Shown: piece after piece, positions 39,335 to 50,281 of the stretch
Position numbering within the stretch: the stretch's first letter is position 1
Layout of the letters: every line of letters starts with the position of its first letter
Origin: Planctomycetota bacterium
GTDB lineage: Bacteria; Planctomycetota; J058
Reading direction: 5' to 3'
Assembly (NCBI GenBank): GCA_019636275.1
Contig: JAHBXY010000006.1
Span: 42,507-106,506, forward strand
DNA: 64,000 bases
Notes under the pieces: generated by a model
The model's database searches: none
What the model saw: the letters and a program-made list of their open reading frames with translations, nothing else
What the model was told of the DNA's origin: nothing
Position numbers and translations under genes: made by a program

Positions 39335-40792
39335 TCACGTCGGTCCGCAGAGCACGCACGCCGCCGCGCTGCGCGGGTGGCAGGTCGGGCAGAACTTGCG
39401 CCCGCAGGTCGCGCAGCGCACGAGCTCCTTGTAGGAGGTCGCGGTCTTGCAGCCGGGGCAGGGGACCGCGCAGCGCGTGCAGAGGACGGCGCGCGAGCCC
39501 TCGGCGGCCAGGTGGCCGTCGGTCTCGCAGACGGTCACGCCGCACTCGGCGCAGGCGCGCAGGCAGACGGCGCAGGCGGCCTTGCCGCAGATCGCGCAGG
39601 CGCCGGTGTGGTCGGCGCACACGCTGCGCTCGCAGGCGGGGCAGGCCGTGGCGCAGCCCGGGCAGGTCGCCTGGCCGCAGGCGGCGCAGGCGCGCGCGCC
39701 GCAGGCGGCGCAGGCGAAGCGCTCGCACCGGCCGCAGCGGTCGAGGCAGCGCTGGTGGACGAGGTGCCCGCTGGCGCAGCCGTCGACCGTCTGGCCGGCG
39801 AGGGCGCCCTCGCAGGCCGGGCAGGGCGGGAGGAGGAGCGTGCCCTCGAGGCGGTCGAGGACCAGGTTCGGCGGCGGCGCCGTGTCGTCCGACGGGGCAG
39901 GGGCGGCCTCGTCGCCGTCGTCGGGCGCCTCGCCGCGGCGGCGGACGACGAGCCGCGCCGTCGCCAGCGGGACCTCGACGACGAGGAGCTGCAGCGGCTC
40001 GACCTCGACGCGCACGTGGGTGGTCGTGGCCAGCTCGTGCAGGCGCAGGGCGCGCTCGTCCTCGAGCTCCTCGATCCGCGTCAGCGCCTGCTCGGTGCGC
40101 CGGCTGCGCTCGAGGTCGGCGATCTGGCCGGCGTAGTAGGCGTGCAGGCGCGAGAGCTCGCGCGAGGCCTTGCGCCGCCCCTCGTCCTCGCGGCGCGCGC
40201 CCTCGGCGCGCGCGCGCGTGACGACGGCCTCGTCGGCCAGCGCCAGCGCCGCCTCCAGCTCCTCGGCCGGGAGGTGCTTGCGGGGGCGGGCCTCCCAGTC
40301 GACGACCTCGTCCGGCGGCTCGGCCAGCGACACCTCGGGCTCGGCCAGCGGGCGCAGGCGCACGCGCACCGTCTCGACCTCGTCGCAGCGGTCGAGGCTG
40401 CGGTAGCGCACGCGGTAGACGACGTGCACGTCGTGGCCGGCCGCCGCCGCCCGCCCCTCGAGGGCCAGGGCCGCGCCCTTGGCCGGGCGCACGACGCCGC
40501 TCAGCGCCTTGAGGGTCAGCTTGTGCTGCGCCGGCGCCTCGACCCACGCGCGGCGGGCCCGGCCGGAGAGGAAGTCCTCCAGCTCGCGCAGGACGTGGCT
40601 GCCGGGCGCGACGAGGTCGACCCCCGGGCCGATCCGCGTCGGCTCGAAGACCAGGCGCAGCTCGTGCTGCCCGAGGCGCCGGGCCAGCTCGTCGCCCGGA
40701 CCCTCGGCGGGCAGCCGCACGGCGAGCACCCCGTCCTCGTCGCGCGCCTCGCCGCCCAGGCGCGTGACCACGTCGGCCACGAAGCCCTTCAC
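39335..40792 (-). CDS. Cysteine-rich zinc-binding protein, last gene of the SNF2/AAA operon
   Basis: A 485-residue protein. The N-terminal 170 residues (FVADVVTRLGGEARDEDGVLAVRLPAEG...) form an unrecognised domain. A charged coiled coil follows (RREDEGRRKASRELSRLHAYYAGQI; about residues 180-250). The last 180 residues are a tandem array of CxxC zinc knuckles (CPACEGALAGQ, CGRCERFACAACGARAC, CPGCATACPAC, CAICGKAACAVC, CATCGRKFCPTC), like RING or B-box-type treble clefs. It starts in a GTGA overlap with the SNF2 helicase gene, so the two proteins are made together and probably form a complex. No enzyme motif was seen; adaptor or nucleic-acid binding is the likely role. Confidence 0.7.
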   Translation of the reverse strand: MKGFVADVVTRLGGEARDEDGVLAVRLPAEGPGDELARRLGQHELRLVFEPTRIGPGVDLVAPGSHVLRELEDFLSGRARRAWVEAPAQHKLTLKALSGVVRPAKGAALALEGRAAAAGHDVHVVYRVRYRSLDRCDEVETVRVRLRPLAEPEVSLAEPPDEVVDWEARPRKHLPAEELEAALALADEAVVTRARAEGARREDEGRRKASRELSRLHAYYAGQIADLERSRRTEQALTRIEELEDERALRLHELATTTHVRVEVEPLQLLVVEVPLATARLVVRRRGEAPDDGDEAAPAPSDDTAPPPNLVLDRLEGTLLLPPCPACEGALAGQTVDGCASGHLVHQRCLDRCGRCERFACAACGARACAACGQATCPGCATACPACERSVCADHTGACAICGKAACAVCLRACAECGVTVCETDGHLAAEGSRAVLCTRCAVPCPGCKTATSYKELVRCATCGRKFCPTCHPRSAAACVLCGPT

Positions 40793-42855
40793 GGCCCGCC
40801 TCCGTTCCCGTCGGCCGACGGCGGCGGCGCCGCCGCGGCCTCCTCGACGGCCGGCGCCGGCGTCAGCTCGTCGACGACCGCCTCGGCCTCCTTGATGTGG
40901 TCGTACTCGCCGCGCGCGCGCTCGAGCTCGCGGCCGAAGCGGTCGAGCGCGGCGTCGAGGTCGCCCTGCACGGCGCCGGCCAGCCAGGCCTCGCGCAGCA
41001 GGTCCTCGAAGCCGCGCTCGCCGTGGAGCGCGCCCAGGATCAGGTCGACCTCGCCCAGGACCGCCGTGAACAGGCGCAGCTTGTGCGTGAGGAGCTCGAG
41101 GATCCGCGCCTCGATCGTCCCCTTCACCGACAGGTTGAACACGACGACCGTGTTCTGCTGGCCCAGGCGGTGGACGCGGCCGATCCGCTGCTCGACGACC
41201 ATGGGGTTCCACGGCAGGTCGAAGTTGAGGACGGTCGAGCAGAACTGCACGTTGAGGCCCTCGGCGCCCGCCCGCGAGGCGATCAGCACGCGCGCCTCGC
41301 CGCGGAAGCGCTCGATCGCGCGGTGCTTCTCCTCGGCCGTCATGCCGCCGTGGAAGGGCTGCACCGTGATCCCGCGCGCCTCGAGCCGCTCGGCCAGTGA
41401 GGCGATCGTGGCCCGGAACTCGCAGAAGACGACCAGCTTGCCCTCGTAGCGCTCGAGGACCTCGTCGACCGCCTGCGCCTTGCGCCAGTGCTCGAGCGCG
41501 TCGGCCCGCCCGGCCAGGGCCAGGAGCTTGTCGTTGATCGACGGCGGGAGGAGCTCGCCGCCGGCCAGGCGCCGCAGCGCCTTGCCCACGGCGCGCGGGC
41601 TCGAGCACAGCTCGCGTTGCAGGTTGATCAGCGAGAGGACGACCGCCATGGGCCTCCCGTGCTCGCGCTCGATCTCCGCCGCGCGGGCGCGCACCTCGCC
41701 CTGGATCAGCTCGGTCAGGTCGTCGTAGAAGGCCTGCTCGTCGGGGTGCAGCTCGACGTGGTAGGTGGCCGCGCGCCGCGGCGGCAGCTTGACCGCCACC
41801 TCGGTGCGTCGGTTGCGGATCATGACCTCGCCCAGGAGCGCGCGCAGGTGGTGCAGGTTGCGCGGGCGGCGCGGGTCCTTCTCGTCGACGTACTGCTTGT
41901 TGAACGCGCGCGTCGAGCCGAGCAAGCCCGGCTTGAGCACGTCGAGCAGGTTCTTCAGCTCGACCAGGCGGTTGTGGAACGGCGTGGCCGAGAGGAGCAG
42001 CGTGTACTTCTTGCGGATCCGCGCCACGGCGCGGTACTGCTTCGTGCCGCGGTTCTTGAGGTGGTGGGCCTCGTCGCAGATGAGGAGGTCCACCGGCCGC
42101 TCGCGCAGGAGGCGGCCGACGCCCTCGCCGCGCACGGCCGAGTAGCTGGCGATCACCAGCGGCGGCTCGCCCACGAGGTCGGCCGGGGCGCGAGCCACCA
42201 GGAACTCGAGGCCGAACTTCTGCGACATCTCCTCGCGCCACTGGAGCGCCAGCGACGCCGGCACGACGACCAGCACCGAGCGCACGAGCCCGCGCAGGAG
42301 GAGCTCCTTGGCGATCAGGCCGGCCTCGATCGTCTTGCCCAGGCCCGTCTCGTCGGCCAGGAGCGCCGTGCCGCCGAGCTCGCGCAGGGCCTTGCGGGCC
42401 ACCGCCTGCTGGTGGGCGTAGCGCTGGAAGGTCTCGGGGTTGACCTGCCCGAGCACGAGCAGCGTGTCGAACCCGGGCAGGATCCCCAGGTCGGCCGAGC
42501 GGCGGCGCAGGAGCCAGTCGCGCGGGTCGGCGTTGACGCCGTGCAGGAGCGCGTCGCGGGCGGCGCCGGCGACGGTGACCTCGAGCGCCTCGATGGCGCG
42601 CGCGGGGAGCTGGTAGGCCGGCTCGTCGAGCGCGGGCAGGGCGTCGGGGTGCGGCAGCTCGAGGCCGCAGCGGAAGCACTCGCGCTCGGTGAGCGCGTCG
42701 AGCCAGCCGCAGCGCGGGCAGCGGCGCGCCGGCTCGGCGCGCGCGCCGGGGCGGCCCTCGGCGGGGGCCTCGCGCGCGCGGCGGGGGCGCTCGGTCTCGA
42801 GCCACTCGAAGCGCTCGCCGGGGGTGGCCCGGGCGGCGACGTCGCGGAGCGCCAC
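40789..42855 (-). CDS. SNF2/RapA-type helicase-ATPase with N-terminal zinc ribbon
   Basis: A 688-residue SNF2-family double-stranded-DNA translocase. A zinc ribbon (CPRCGWLDALTERECFRCG, residues 46-63) precedes the two RecA-like halves. Walker A is LADETGLGKTIEAG (about 166-179), motif II is LLICDEAHHLKN, motif III is LLLSATPFHNR, and motif VI is QRIGRVHRLGQQNTV. The RapA/HepA subgroup is closest: no long insertion is seen. Such enzymes remodel protein-DNA complexes or act as helicases in DISARM-like defence. The GTG starts two bases after the stop of the AAA ATPase gene and its own stop overlaps the zinc protein's start. The ribosome site is weak, so it depends on coupling. Confidence 0.85.
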   Translation of the reverse strand: MALRDVAARATPGERFEWLETERPRRAREAPAEGRPGARAEPARRCPRCGWLDALTERECFRCGLELPHPDALPALDEPAYQLPARAIEALEVTVAGAARDALLHGVNADPRDWLLRRRSADLGILPGFDTLLVLGQVNPETFQRYAHQQAVARKALRELGGTALLADETGLGKTIEAGLIAKELLLRGLVRSVLVVVPASLALQWREEMSQKFGLEFLVARAPADLVGEPPLVIASYSAVRGEGVGRLLRERPVDLLICDEAHHLKNRGTKQYRAVARIRKKYTLLLSATPFHNRLVELKNLLDVLKPGLLGSTRAFNKQYVDEKDPRRPRNLHHLRALLGEVMIRNRRTEVAVKLPPRRAATYHVELHPDEQAFYDDLTELIQGEVRARAAEIEREHGRPMAVVLSLINLQRELCSSPRAVGKALRRLAGGELLPPSINDKLLALAGRADALEHWRKAQAVDEVLERYEGKLVVFCEFRATIASLAERLEARGITVQPFHGGMTAEEKHRAIERFRGEARVLIASRAGAEGLNVQFCSTVLNFDLPWNPMVVEQRIGRVHRLGQQNTVVVFNLSVKGTIEARILELLTHKLRLFTAVLGEVDLILGALHGERGFEDLLREAWLAGAVQGDLDAALDRFGRELERARGEYDHIKEAEAVVDELTPAPAVEEAAAAPPPSADGNGGGP

Positions 42856-42857
42856 GC

Positions 42858-44419
<1,562 letters not shown>

Positions 44420-44423
<4 letters not shown>

Positions 44424-45553
44424 GGCAGGGCCCTCGCGACGCGGTCGGCCCAGGCCTCCCACTCGGGGGTGGCCCGCGGGTGGGTCTCGAGCGCGTAGCC
44501 CTTGAAGGCGGCAGGGTCGTCGGCCGGGCCGAGGTGCACGCGCGGCGAGAGGACGAAGCGCTGCTCGACCTCGTAGTGCCCGCCCTCGAGGCGCACGAAG
44601 CCCTCGGACAGGCGCACGCCGCGCAGCGGCACGCCGTCGCGCAGCACGTTGGTCACGGCCGCGGGCGCGCGCACCTGCCGGGCGATCGAGGGGCCCGGCG
44701 GGGCGTCGGCCCTGCGCACGGCCACCGCGCCGCCCTCGTGCGTGAGGGCGAGCTGGGCGTGGGCCGGGAGCTCGGGCGCGCCCTTCTCCAGGACGAAGCC
44801 GTGCTCCGCCTCGAGCGCCTTGCCCAGGCGACGCTCGACGTCGCGGCCGAGCTCGGCCACGAGCGGCCAGTCGAGCGCCCGCACCGGCACGTCCTCGAAG
44901 GCGGCGGCGAAGGCCGCCGCGTCGCGGTTGGGCGAGGCGGGGCACAGGGTGCGGCCCTGCCCCGCGCGGACGAAGTCCGCGATCGCGTCACGGTCGAAGC
45001 GCAGGACCCCCTGCTCGTCGACGCGCGAGAACGTCAGCGCGTGGCGCCGCTCGGGGGCGGCCTCGTCCCAGGCGCCGGGGCCGAGGAGCACCCGGGCCCC
45101 CTCGCAGCCGGCCGGCCGCCCCTTCACGGCGGCGCCGCCGCGGCAGGGGCGCTCCTTCTGCAGGAAGGCGGCGCACCACAGGGCGTCGAGGATCTGCTTG
45201 GGGACCACCTGCTCGCCCGAGACGTAGCAGACGAGGCGGTCCTGCCAGGGCCGCAGCGCCGTGAACAGCTCCCAGGCCTCCTCGAGCTGCCCGGGGCGGA
45301 ACAGGTTGCGGTAGAGGATCGCCCCGCCCGGCTCGAGCAGCTCCTTGAACAGCCCGAGCTGCCGCAGCCGCGGCAGGCGGGTCAGGAACCGGTCGCGCGC
45401 GAGCACCCCGTACTCCACGGCGACGTACCAGCCCCGGTCCGCCCAGCGTGGGGCGGGCGGCGGCGCCGCAGCGGTCGTCGGTGACCGGCGGCGGCCGCCG
45501 CGCCGGGGGGCGGTCGCGGGGCCGGGCTGCGGGTCCTGCGGGGAATGGGTCAC
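44420..45553 (-). CDS. Unknown protein, first gene of the SNF2/AAA operon
   Basis: A 377-residue protein with no recognised family. The first 35 residues are Pro/Arg-rich and disordered. Residues 40-120 hold a helical, Trp-containing segment (FLTRLPRLRQLGLFKELLE; ELFTALRPWQDRLVCYVSGE). A Cys-bearing block (CAAFLQKERPCRGGA...GCEGARV) may bind metal. The C-terminal half is beta-rich (VVTNVLRDGVPLRGVRLSEGF, read in parts). The GTG at 45553 has no strong ribosome site. It overlaps the Ycf46-like gene by GTGA, so it belongs to the same unit; it may be the specificity or sensor part. Confidence 0.6.
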
Positions 45554-45715
45554 GGGTGTCTCGGGCGTTCGGATCAGCGGCGACGTCCTCCCGCCTGCAT
45601 GTGCGGAGGACTCGACAGTGTACCGCTGCCTGCCTGAAGTTGAAGCCAGGAGCGCGCGGGGCGCCGGCGCGGCCGGTCTCGTGACGTCCAGGGGCGACGC
45701 GCCCGCGACGACGCT

Positions 45716-45721
45716 TAGAAT
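45716..45721 (+). promoter_or_regulatory. Candidate -10 hexamer (TAGAAT), near-leaderless gene
   Basis: TAGAAT ends 8 bases before the ATG at 45730, as at 5526. The 176-base divergent space to 45553 shows no other site. Confidence 0.5.
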
Positions 45722-45729
45722 GTCGCGCC

Positions 45730-47043
45730 ATGCTCGCGACCCCGCTGCTCTGGCTGCTCCTCCTCGCGCCGACGGTCGAGCTGGCCGCGCCCGACGGGCG
45801 CACGGTGTGGATCGCCGGCGAGGTCGCCGCGGGCGAGGCCTGGGAGGTCGAGGTGCGCCCCCCGGCGGCCGGGACGCTCGTGTGGGTGGAGCTCGACGGC
45901 CCCGACGGCGTGGCGGGCCTGGACCTCGACCTCGTCGTCGAGCCGGCGGCGGGGGACGGCGAGCGGCGGCGCGCCAGCGGCCACTCGGCCGACGAGGCCC
46001 TGCTCGTGCGCGCGGACGGGCCGCTCCTGGTGCGCGTCGCCGGGGGCGGGGCGCGCTTCCGCCTCGGCCTGACCGCGCTCGAGGTCACCGGCGCCCTCGA
46101 GCGCCCGGGGGCGCCCCTGCGCGGCGTCCTCGACGGCGCGGGCGGGCTCGACGCGCCGGTCGGCCGGGCGCACCTGGTCGCGCTCGGCCCGCTCGCCTGG
46201 GAGGCGGCGCGCCTCCACGCGCGGCGCACGGAGGGGACGGGCGACGTCGACCTCCTGGTGGCCGACGCGCGCCTGGACCTCGTGGCCCTGGCCCTGACCG
46301 ACGGCCCCGACGAGCGCTGCCAGCCGCCCGCCGCCGCTCCGGGCGACCCGGGCGGCGCGCCGCGCTACGCGCTCCTCCTGGCCCGCGAGGGCCCGCTCTC
46401 CTACGAGCTGCGCCTCGAGGCGCCGCCTGCCGGGCAGAAGGCCTTCCCCGGCTCGCGTCTGGGGCGGTTCGTCGACGAGCTCGGCGCCACCCCCGAGCAG
46501 CGGACGGCGCTCGAGGCCCTGCGCCGCACCCCCGACTTCCTGCGCATCCGCAGCTACGTCGACGACTACCCGGGCGGCCTGCCGCTGCGCCTGCGCGCCG
46601 TGCCCGGCCTCCGCTCGGGGGGCGTCGAGCGCTTCGGGACCTATAGCCGCGGGACGCTGACGATCAACCCGACGATCCCGGCCCACCGCGAGAACGTGCA
46701 GGAGCTCCTGGACACGCTCCTGCACGAGCTCGTCCACGCCCTCCTCGACCTGCCGCGCGGGCCCCGCTTCCCGCTCGGCGTGGACGTCCTCGACGCCGCG
46801 CACGACCCGCGCCTGCGCGACCTGGACCGCCTGCCGATCCGCCGCGAGGGCGTCGGCGGGCCGCTGCGCCGCTACCTCGACGAGGAGTACGGCCCGAGCG
46901 CCAGCGACCCGGCCCGCGACTACAGCGACATCAACGGCGGGGCGCAGCGCCTGATCGTCAAGGTGATCGAGGAGACCCACCGCCGCACGGGCCTCGGCCA
47001 GGAGACGATCGTCTTCGAGAGCGTCCGCGCCCGCGTCCGCTGA
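45730..47043 (+). CDS. Secreted HEXXH metallopeptidase-like protein
   Basis: A 437-residue exported protein: signal sequence MLATPLLWLLLLAPTVELAAP. Residues 20-230 are beta-rich (probably two Ig/jelly-roll folds; e.g. AGTLVWVELDGPDGVAGLDLDLVV). The C-terminal half has a zinc motif LLHELVHALLDLP (H332, E333, H336). The third ligand is not obvious; a Glu or Asp in the following 40 residues could serve. TLTINPTIPAHRENVQ before the motif is a common edge strand. The family was not identified. It is divergent from the SNF2/AAA operon and convergent with the pseudopilin operon, so it stands alone. Confidence 0.7.
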   Translation: MLATPLLWLLLLAPTVELAAPDGRTVWIAGEVAAGEAWEVEVRPPAAGTLVWVELDGPDGVAGLDLDLVVEPAAGDGERRRASGHSADEALLVRADGPLLVRVAGGGARFRLGLTALEVTGALERPGAPLRGVLDGAGGLDAPVGRAHLVALGPLAWEAARLHARRTEGTGDVDLLVADARLDLVALALTDGPDERCQPPAAAPGDPGGAPRYALLLAREGPLSYELRLEAPPAGQKAFPGSRLGRFVDELGATPEQRTALEALRRTPDFLRIRSYVDDYPGGLPLRLRAVPGLRSGGVERFGTYSRGTLTINPTIPAHRENVQELLDTLLHELVHALLDLPRGPRFPLGVDVLDAAHDPRLRDLDRLPIRREGVGGPLRRYLDEEYGPSASDPARDYSDINGGAQRLIVKVIEETHRRTGLGQETIVFESVRARVR

Positions 47044-47089
47044 CGACACAGTCGCACTGGCAGCGCTCGCCCCGGCCGGTGTCGTCGCC

Positions 47090-47304
47090 CGCAGCCGTCG
47101 AGCACACCACTCAGAGCCACTGAAGAGATCGGCGCTACCACGTTTCGCGGGTGGCGACCCGCCCTCGATCGAAGCAGCGAGCGAGGCGAGGCCGCGGAGG
47201 CTGAGGCGAGGCGGCGCGCGCGCGGGCGACGTCGTATCGGCATACTTCTAGCCCGCGCGCGCGCCGCCCCGCCCAGCATCCGCGGCCGCAGCCGTCGAGC
47301 ACAC
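47090..47304 (-). repeat. Copy of the 157-bp structured repeat, inverted, plus a truncated second copy
   Basis: Read on the minus strand, 47304-47165 matches the first unit of the array at 57127 at about 138 of 140 positions by eye, including the perfect 18-bp hairpin around the loop TAGAAGTATGCCGATACG. It begins four bases after the stop of the GspJ-like gene. A second, truncated start (GTGTGCTCGACGGCTGCGG) lies at 47107-47089. It fills the space between two convergent genes. Confidence 0.85.
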
Positions 47305-47307
47305 CAC

Positions 47308-48762
47308 TCACTGCTGGAGCAGGCGGACCACGCGCTCGATCTGGTGGACCTTCTTGTTGAACTTGTCGTCGATGCTCAGGCGGACGAGGAACGCCGGCGG
47401 GAGGAAGGCCACCCGGTAGCGGACGTTGAACGAGCCGCGCACGGTGCGCGACGGGCCGCCGACCGAGACGGTCTGCACCGGCTCGCCCACGCCGGAGCTG
47501 CCGATGAGCCAGCGGCGGCCGAGCTGGAAGAAGTTGATCTGCTCCCGCAGCTTGATGTGCAGGAAGCCGTCGGGCCGCGGCAGCGCGTCGACCGTGAAGG
47601 TGCGGTCGGGGAAGCGGTTGACGGTGCCGTTGTTGGCCATGCGCCCGTCGCCGAACCCAGGCGGCGTGACGTAGCTGCCGTCGTCGTCCTGGGCCTCGAA
47701 CAGGTAGATCTTGTCGCCCGGCCGCACGCCCGGGAAGTCGAAGTTCGTGTACCCCGTCCCGGCGGCGGCCGTGACCGGATCGATCGTGCGCAGGACCACG
47801 CCGGTCTCGTCGGCGTTCTCGATGCGGGCCGCGCCCTCGTACATGAACATGACCGCGTTGGGGCCGTTGATCCCGCCGAACTGGGTCCGGTTGGCGTGCA
47901 GGCTGGAGATGCCCCCGGTCGGGTGCACCGCCGACCTGATCCCGCGCTCCTCGTCCGAGCGGAGGAGCGGGTCGCTGGCCGGGTTCGTGTCGCCGACGTG
48001 GTACCAGGAGCCGGCCGTGTCCGCGTCCCGGGTGAAGAAGAAGCCGAACTTGAGGTCGCAGATGCCCGCCGCCATGAGCGAGACCTGGTCGGTCGCCTCG
48101 ACCCCCTGGTTGGGGTGAACGATCCCCCCCTGGCCGTTCAGGAACCAAACCCGGCGCCGCAAGGTCGAGCGGCCGTCAGCCCCCTGGACCAGCCGGTAGT
48201 GCACGAGGCCCGGGACCGACGACCCGCGGACGCCGACCGAGCTGCCCACGTAGATCTCGTCTCGCCAGTAGCGACGGCCCTCGAGGTAGGCGTCGTTGGT
48301 GATCTCGTAGGTCGGCGGGGAGAAGATCAGCGGCGCGGAGAAGTAGGGCCAGTTGGAGAAGCCGACGTTGCCGCCCCGGTCGGCCTCGCAGAACTCGGTC
48401 TCGCCGAAGATCGGGTCGGTCGGGTCCGCCGGCCGGCGGAACGAGCCCGCCGGCGAGCCGGCCGGCAGGGCCGGGGTGTTGACCGGGCCGCTGGCGAGGA
48501 GGGCCTCGCCCGTGTCCCAGTAGCCGTTGCCGTTGGCGTCCTGGAAGAACTCCATGTTGACCGTGCGCGACGTGTTGGCGAGGTCGCGCTCGATCAGGTC
48601 GAGGACGCTCCGCAGGCGCTGGTACCCCTCCAGGTTGTTCACCGTGCTGGAGAAGATGCGCGTCGACTGCACCCACACGAAGGTGATGACGCCGATGAGG
48701 ATCGTCCCCAGGGCGACCGCGACCAGCAACTCGATGAGCGTGAACCCGCGCCGCCTCTGCAT
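47308..48762 (-). CDS. Type II secretion pseudopilin, GspJ-like
   Basis: A 484-residue protein starting MQRRRGFTLIELLVAVALGT: a short basic leader, the prepilin peptidase site G|FTLIE and the hydrophobic assembly helix. The C-terminal part is far larger than a normal GspJ (about 200 residues), with many Asn/Gly loops (SGPVNTPALPAGSPAGSFR; MFMYEGAARIENADETG). The position after the GspK-like gene in one operon supports a minor-pilin role: tip of the T2SS pseudopilus. The ATG at 48762 follows GGAGGATCG. The 157-bp repeat starts right behind its stop codon. Confidence 0.8.
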   Translation of the reverse strand: MQRRRGFTLIELLVAVALGTILIGVITFVWVQSTRIFSSTVNNLEGYQRLRSVLDLIERDLANTSRTVNMEFFQDANGNGYWDTGEALLASGPVNTPALPAGSPAGSFRRPADPTDPIFGETEFCEADRGGNVGFSNWPYFSAPLIFSPPTYEITNDAYLEGRRYWRDEIYVGSSVGVRGSSVPGLVHYRLVQGADGRSTLRRRVWFLNGQGGIVHPNQGVEATDQVSLMAAGICDLKFGFFFTRDADTAGSWYHVGDTNPASDPLLRSDEERGIRSAVHPTGGISSLHANRTQFGGINGPNAVMFMYEGAARIENADETGVVLRTIDPVTAAAGTGYTNFDFPGVRPGDKIYLFEAQDDDGSYVTPPGFGDGRMANNGTVNRFPDRTFTVDALPRPDGFLHIKLREQINFFQLGRRWLIGSSGVGEPVQTVSVGGPSRTVRGSFNVRYRVAFLPPAFLVRLSIDDKFNKKVHQIERVVRLLQQ

Positions 48763-48772
48763 CGATCCTCCG

Positions 48773-50281
48773 TCAGCGGCGGTTGTTGCCGCTGGTGCTG
48801 CCGCCCTGGGTGGGCGCGGGCTTCGGCTGCTCCTGCTTCGACCGGTCACGGCCCATCGAGCGGTCGACGGGCTTGCCTGGCATCCCGAACTCGACACCGG
48901 AGCGGACGCCCCCGCTGCCGCGGGCGTCCTCGAACGAGGTCAGGTAGACCTCGTCGCCGACGAACCGGGGCTCCGCGAGGAACGTGTGGCCGTCGGGCCC
49001 GAGCTTGGCGAGGAGCTTCGGCTCCGTCGACGGGAGCTCGACCAGGAAGAGCTTGTTCCCGGCGGTGAACGCGATCTTGCGCTCGCTGTCGTGCCAGGTG
49101 ACGCCCTTCACCTCGAGCGGCGCCTCGCCCTCCGCCGGCGGCGGCGGCTGGATGAGCACCGTCTTGTCCGCCGGCTCGTCGGGCCGGCGGAACCAGACGC
49201 CCGAGGGCGTGGCCCAGGTCATGTACGTGCCGCGCGGCGAGTACCACAGCGTGTGCACGTCGGTGTCGTCGTAGAGCTGCTCGATCGCCGGCTTGCCGCC
49301 GGCCTCCTCGGACTCGGGCTGGGCGACCCGCCGCAGGAGCTGGTCGATCCGCACCAGGTAGGCGCCGACGAACATCTCCCCGTCGCGGCCGCGCACGGCC
49401 CGGCGGAAGAAGAGGATGACCTCCTTCTTGTTGGCCCGCGGGTTCCACTCGATGTTGTAGAGCCCCACGGCCGGGATCTGCGCCAGGCGCTGTGGCTCCT
49501 TGCCCTGCGGGTCGACGACGAACAGGCCCTCGGCGTGGCCGTAGATGATCTGGTAGTCGGCGTTGCTCGGCCCCTCGCCGCGCTCGAAGCGCGACACCGG
49601 CGGCATGAAGAAGTCGATCCCGCCGACCATGCGCACGATGTCCCTGGGCTTGGTCGGGTTGCTCAGGTCGACCCGGGTGATGACGCTGTACGACTCGTTG
49701 TTCACCACGTCGAGCCCGCGCTGGATCACGTAGATCGCGTCGCCCTTCGGCGACCACTCGAGGCCGAACGGCGTGGTGTCGGCCCGCCCGACCTGGATCA
49801 CGTCGTAGGGCGGCGGCTCACCCGGCCGCGGCGCCGTGCCGCCGAGCTTCGTGACGTCCATGACCGCGACGGCCTTGGTCCTGGCGACGATCTGCCCCGG
49901 CCGCTCCGCCTTGGGCGTGTGGATGCACCAGAACGCCACCCGGCGCGAGTCGGGGTGCCAGTAGAAGTCCCGCGGGTTGTAGGGGAGCTCCATCTCGAGC
50001 TTCACCTTCGGCCGCCCCTGCCGGTGCACCTCGATGCCGTCGGGGAGGTGGACGACGTTGGCCTTGCCGTCGTGCGACATGGAGTAGGCGTGGTAGGTCC
50101 AGTTGCCCTCCATGAACACGGTCGACTCGCGGCGCGGCGCCTTGCCGTCCGTCGGGATGTAGTAGGTCTCCATGTGGCATTCGCCCGGAATGCCGTAGAT
50201 GTTCGTTCAACCGTAGCTGGAGGGGATCGCCAGCCATGAGGCCGCGCCCAGGAGGGCGAGCGAGACGACCTTCCGGATCAC
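48773..50281 (-). CDS. Secreted TolB-like beta-propeller, split by an in-frame TGA behind its signal peptide
   Basis: The frame opens with a GTG at 50281, seven bases behind AGGAGG and overlapping the previous stop as GTGA. It encodes a signal peptide (VIRKVVSLALLGAASWLAI...SSYG), then a TGA at 50207-50209, then continues in the same frame (TNIYGIPGECHMETYYIPTDG) for 477 further residues. The body is a propeller with TolB/DPP-IV-like blades (WHPDSRRVAFWCIH, EWSPKGDAIYVIQ, EWNPRANKKEVILFF, YSPRGTYMTWATP). Without readthrough, the first start after the TGA is the ATG at 50173, which has no ribosome site. Taken as one gene it has 502 codons. It lies between the other genes of the pseudopilin operon. 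Confidence 0.7.
50207..50209 (-). other. In-frame TGA inside the propeller gene
   Basis: The codon stands between GGT and ACG, 24 codons after the GTG start, at the end of the signal peptide. TGA ends many genes of this window, so the organism does not read it as an amino acid in general. Confidence 0.8.

Noticed and set aside
50207..50209. TGA as a sense codon throughout (genetic code change)
   Set aside because: Many genes here end properly at TGA, including overlaps such as GTGA, so a global recoding is excluded; only this site is odd.
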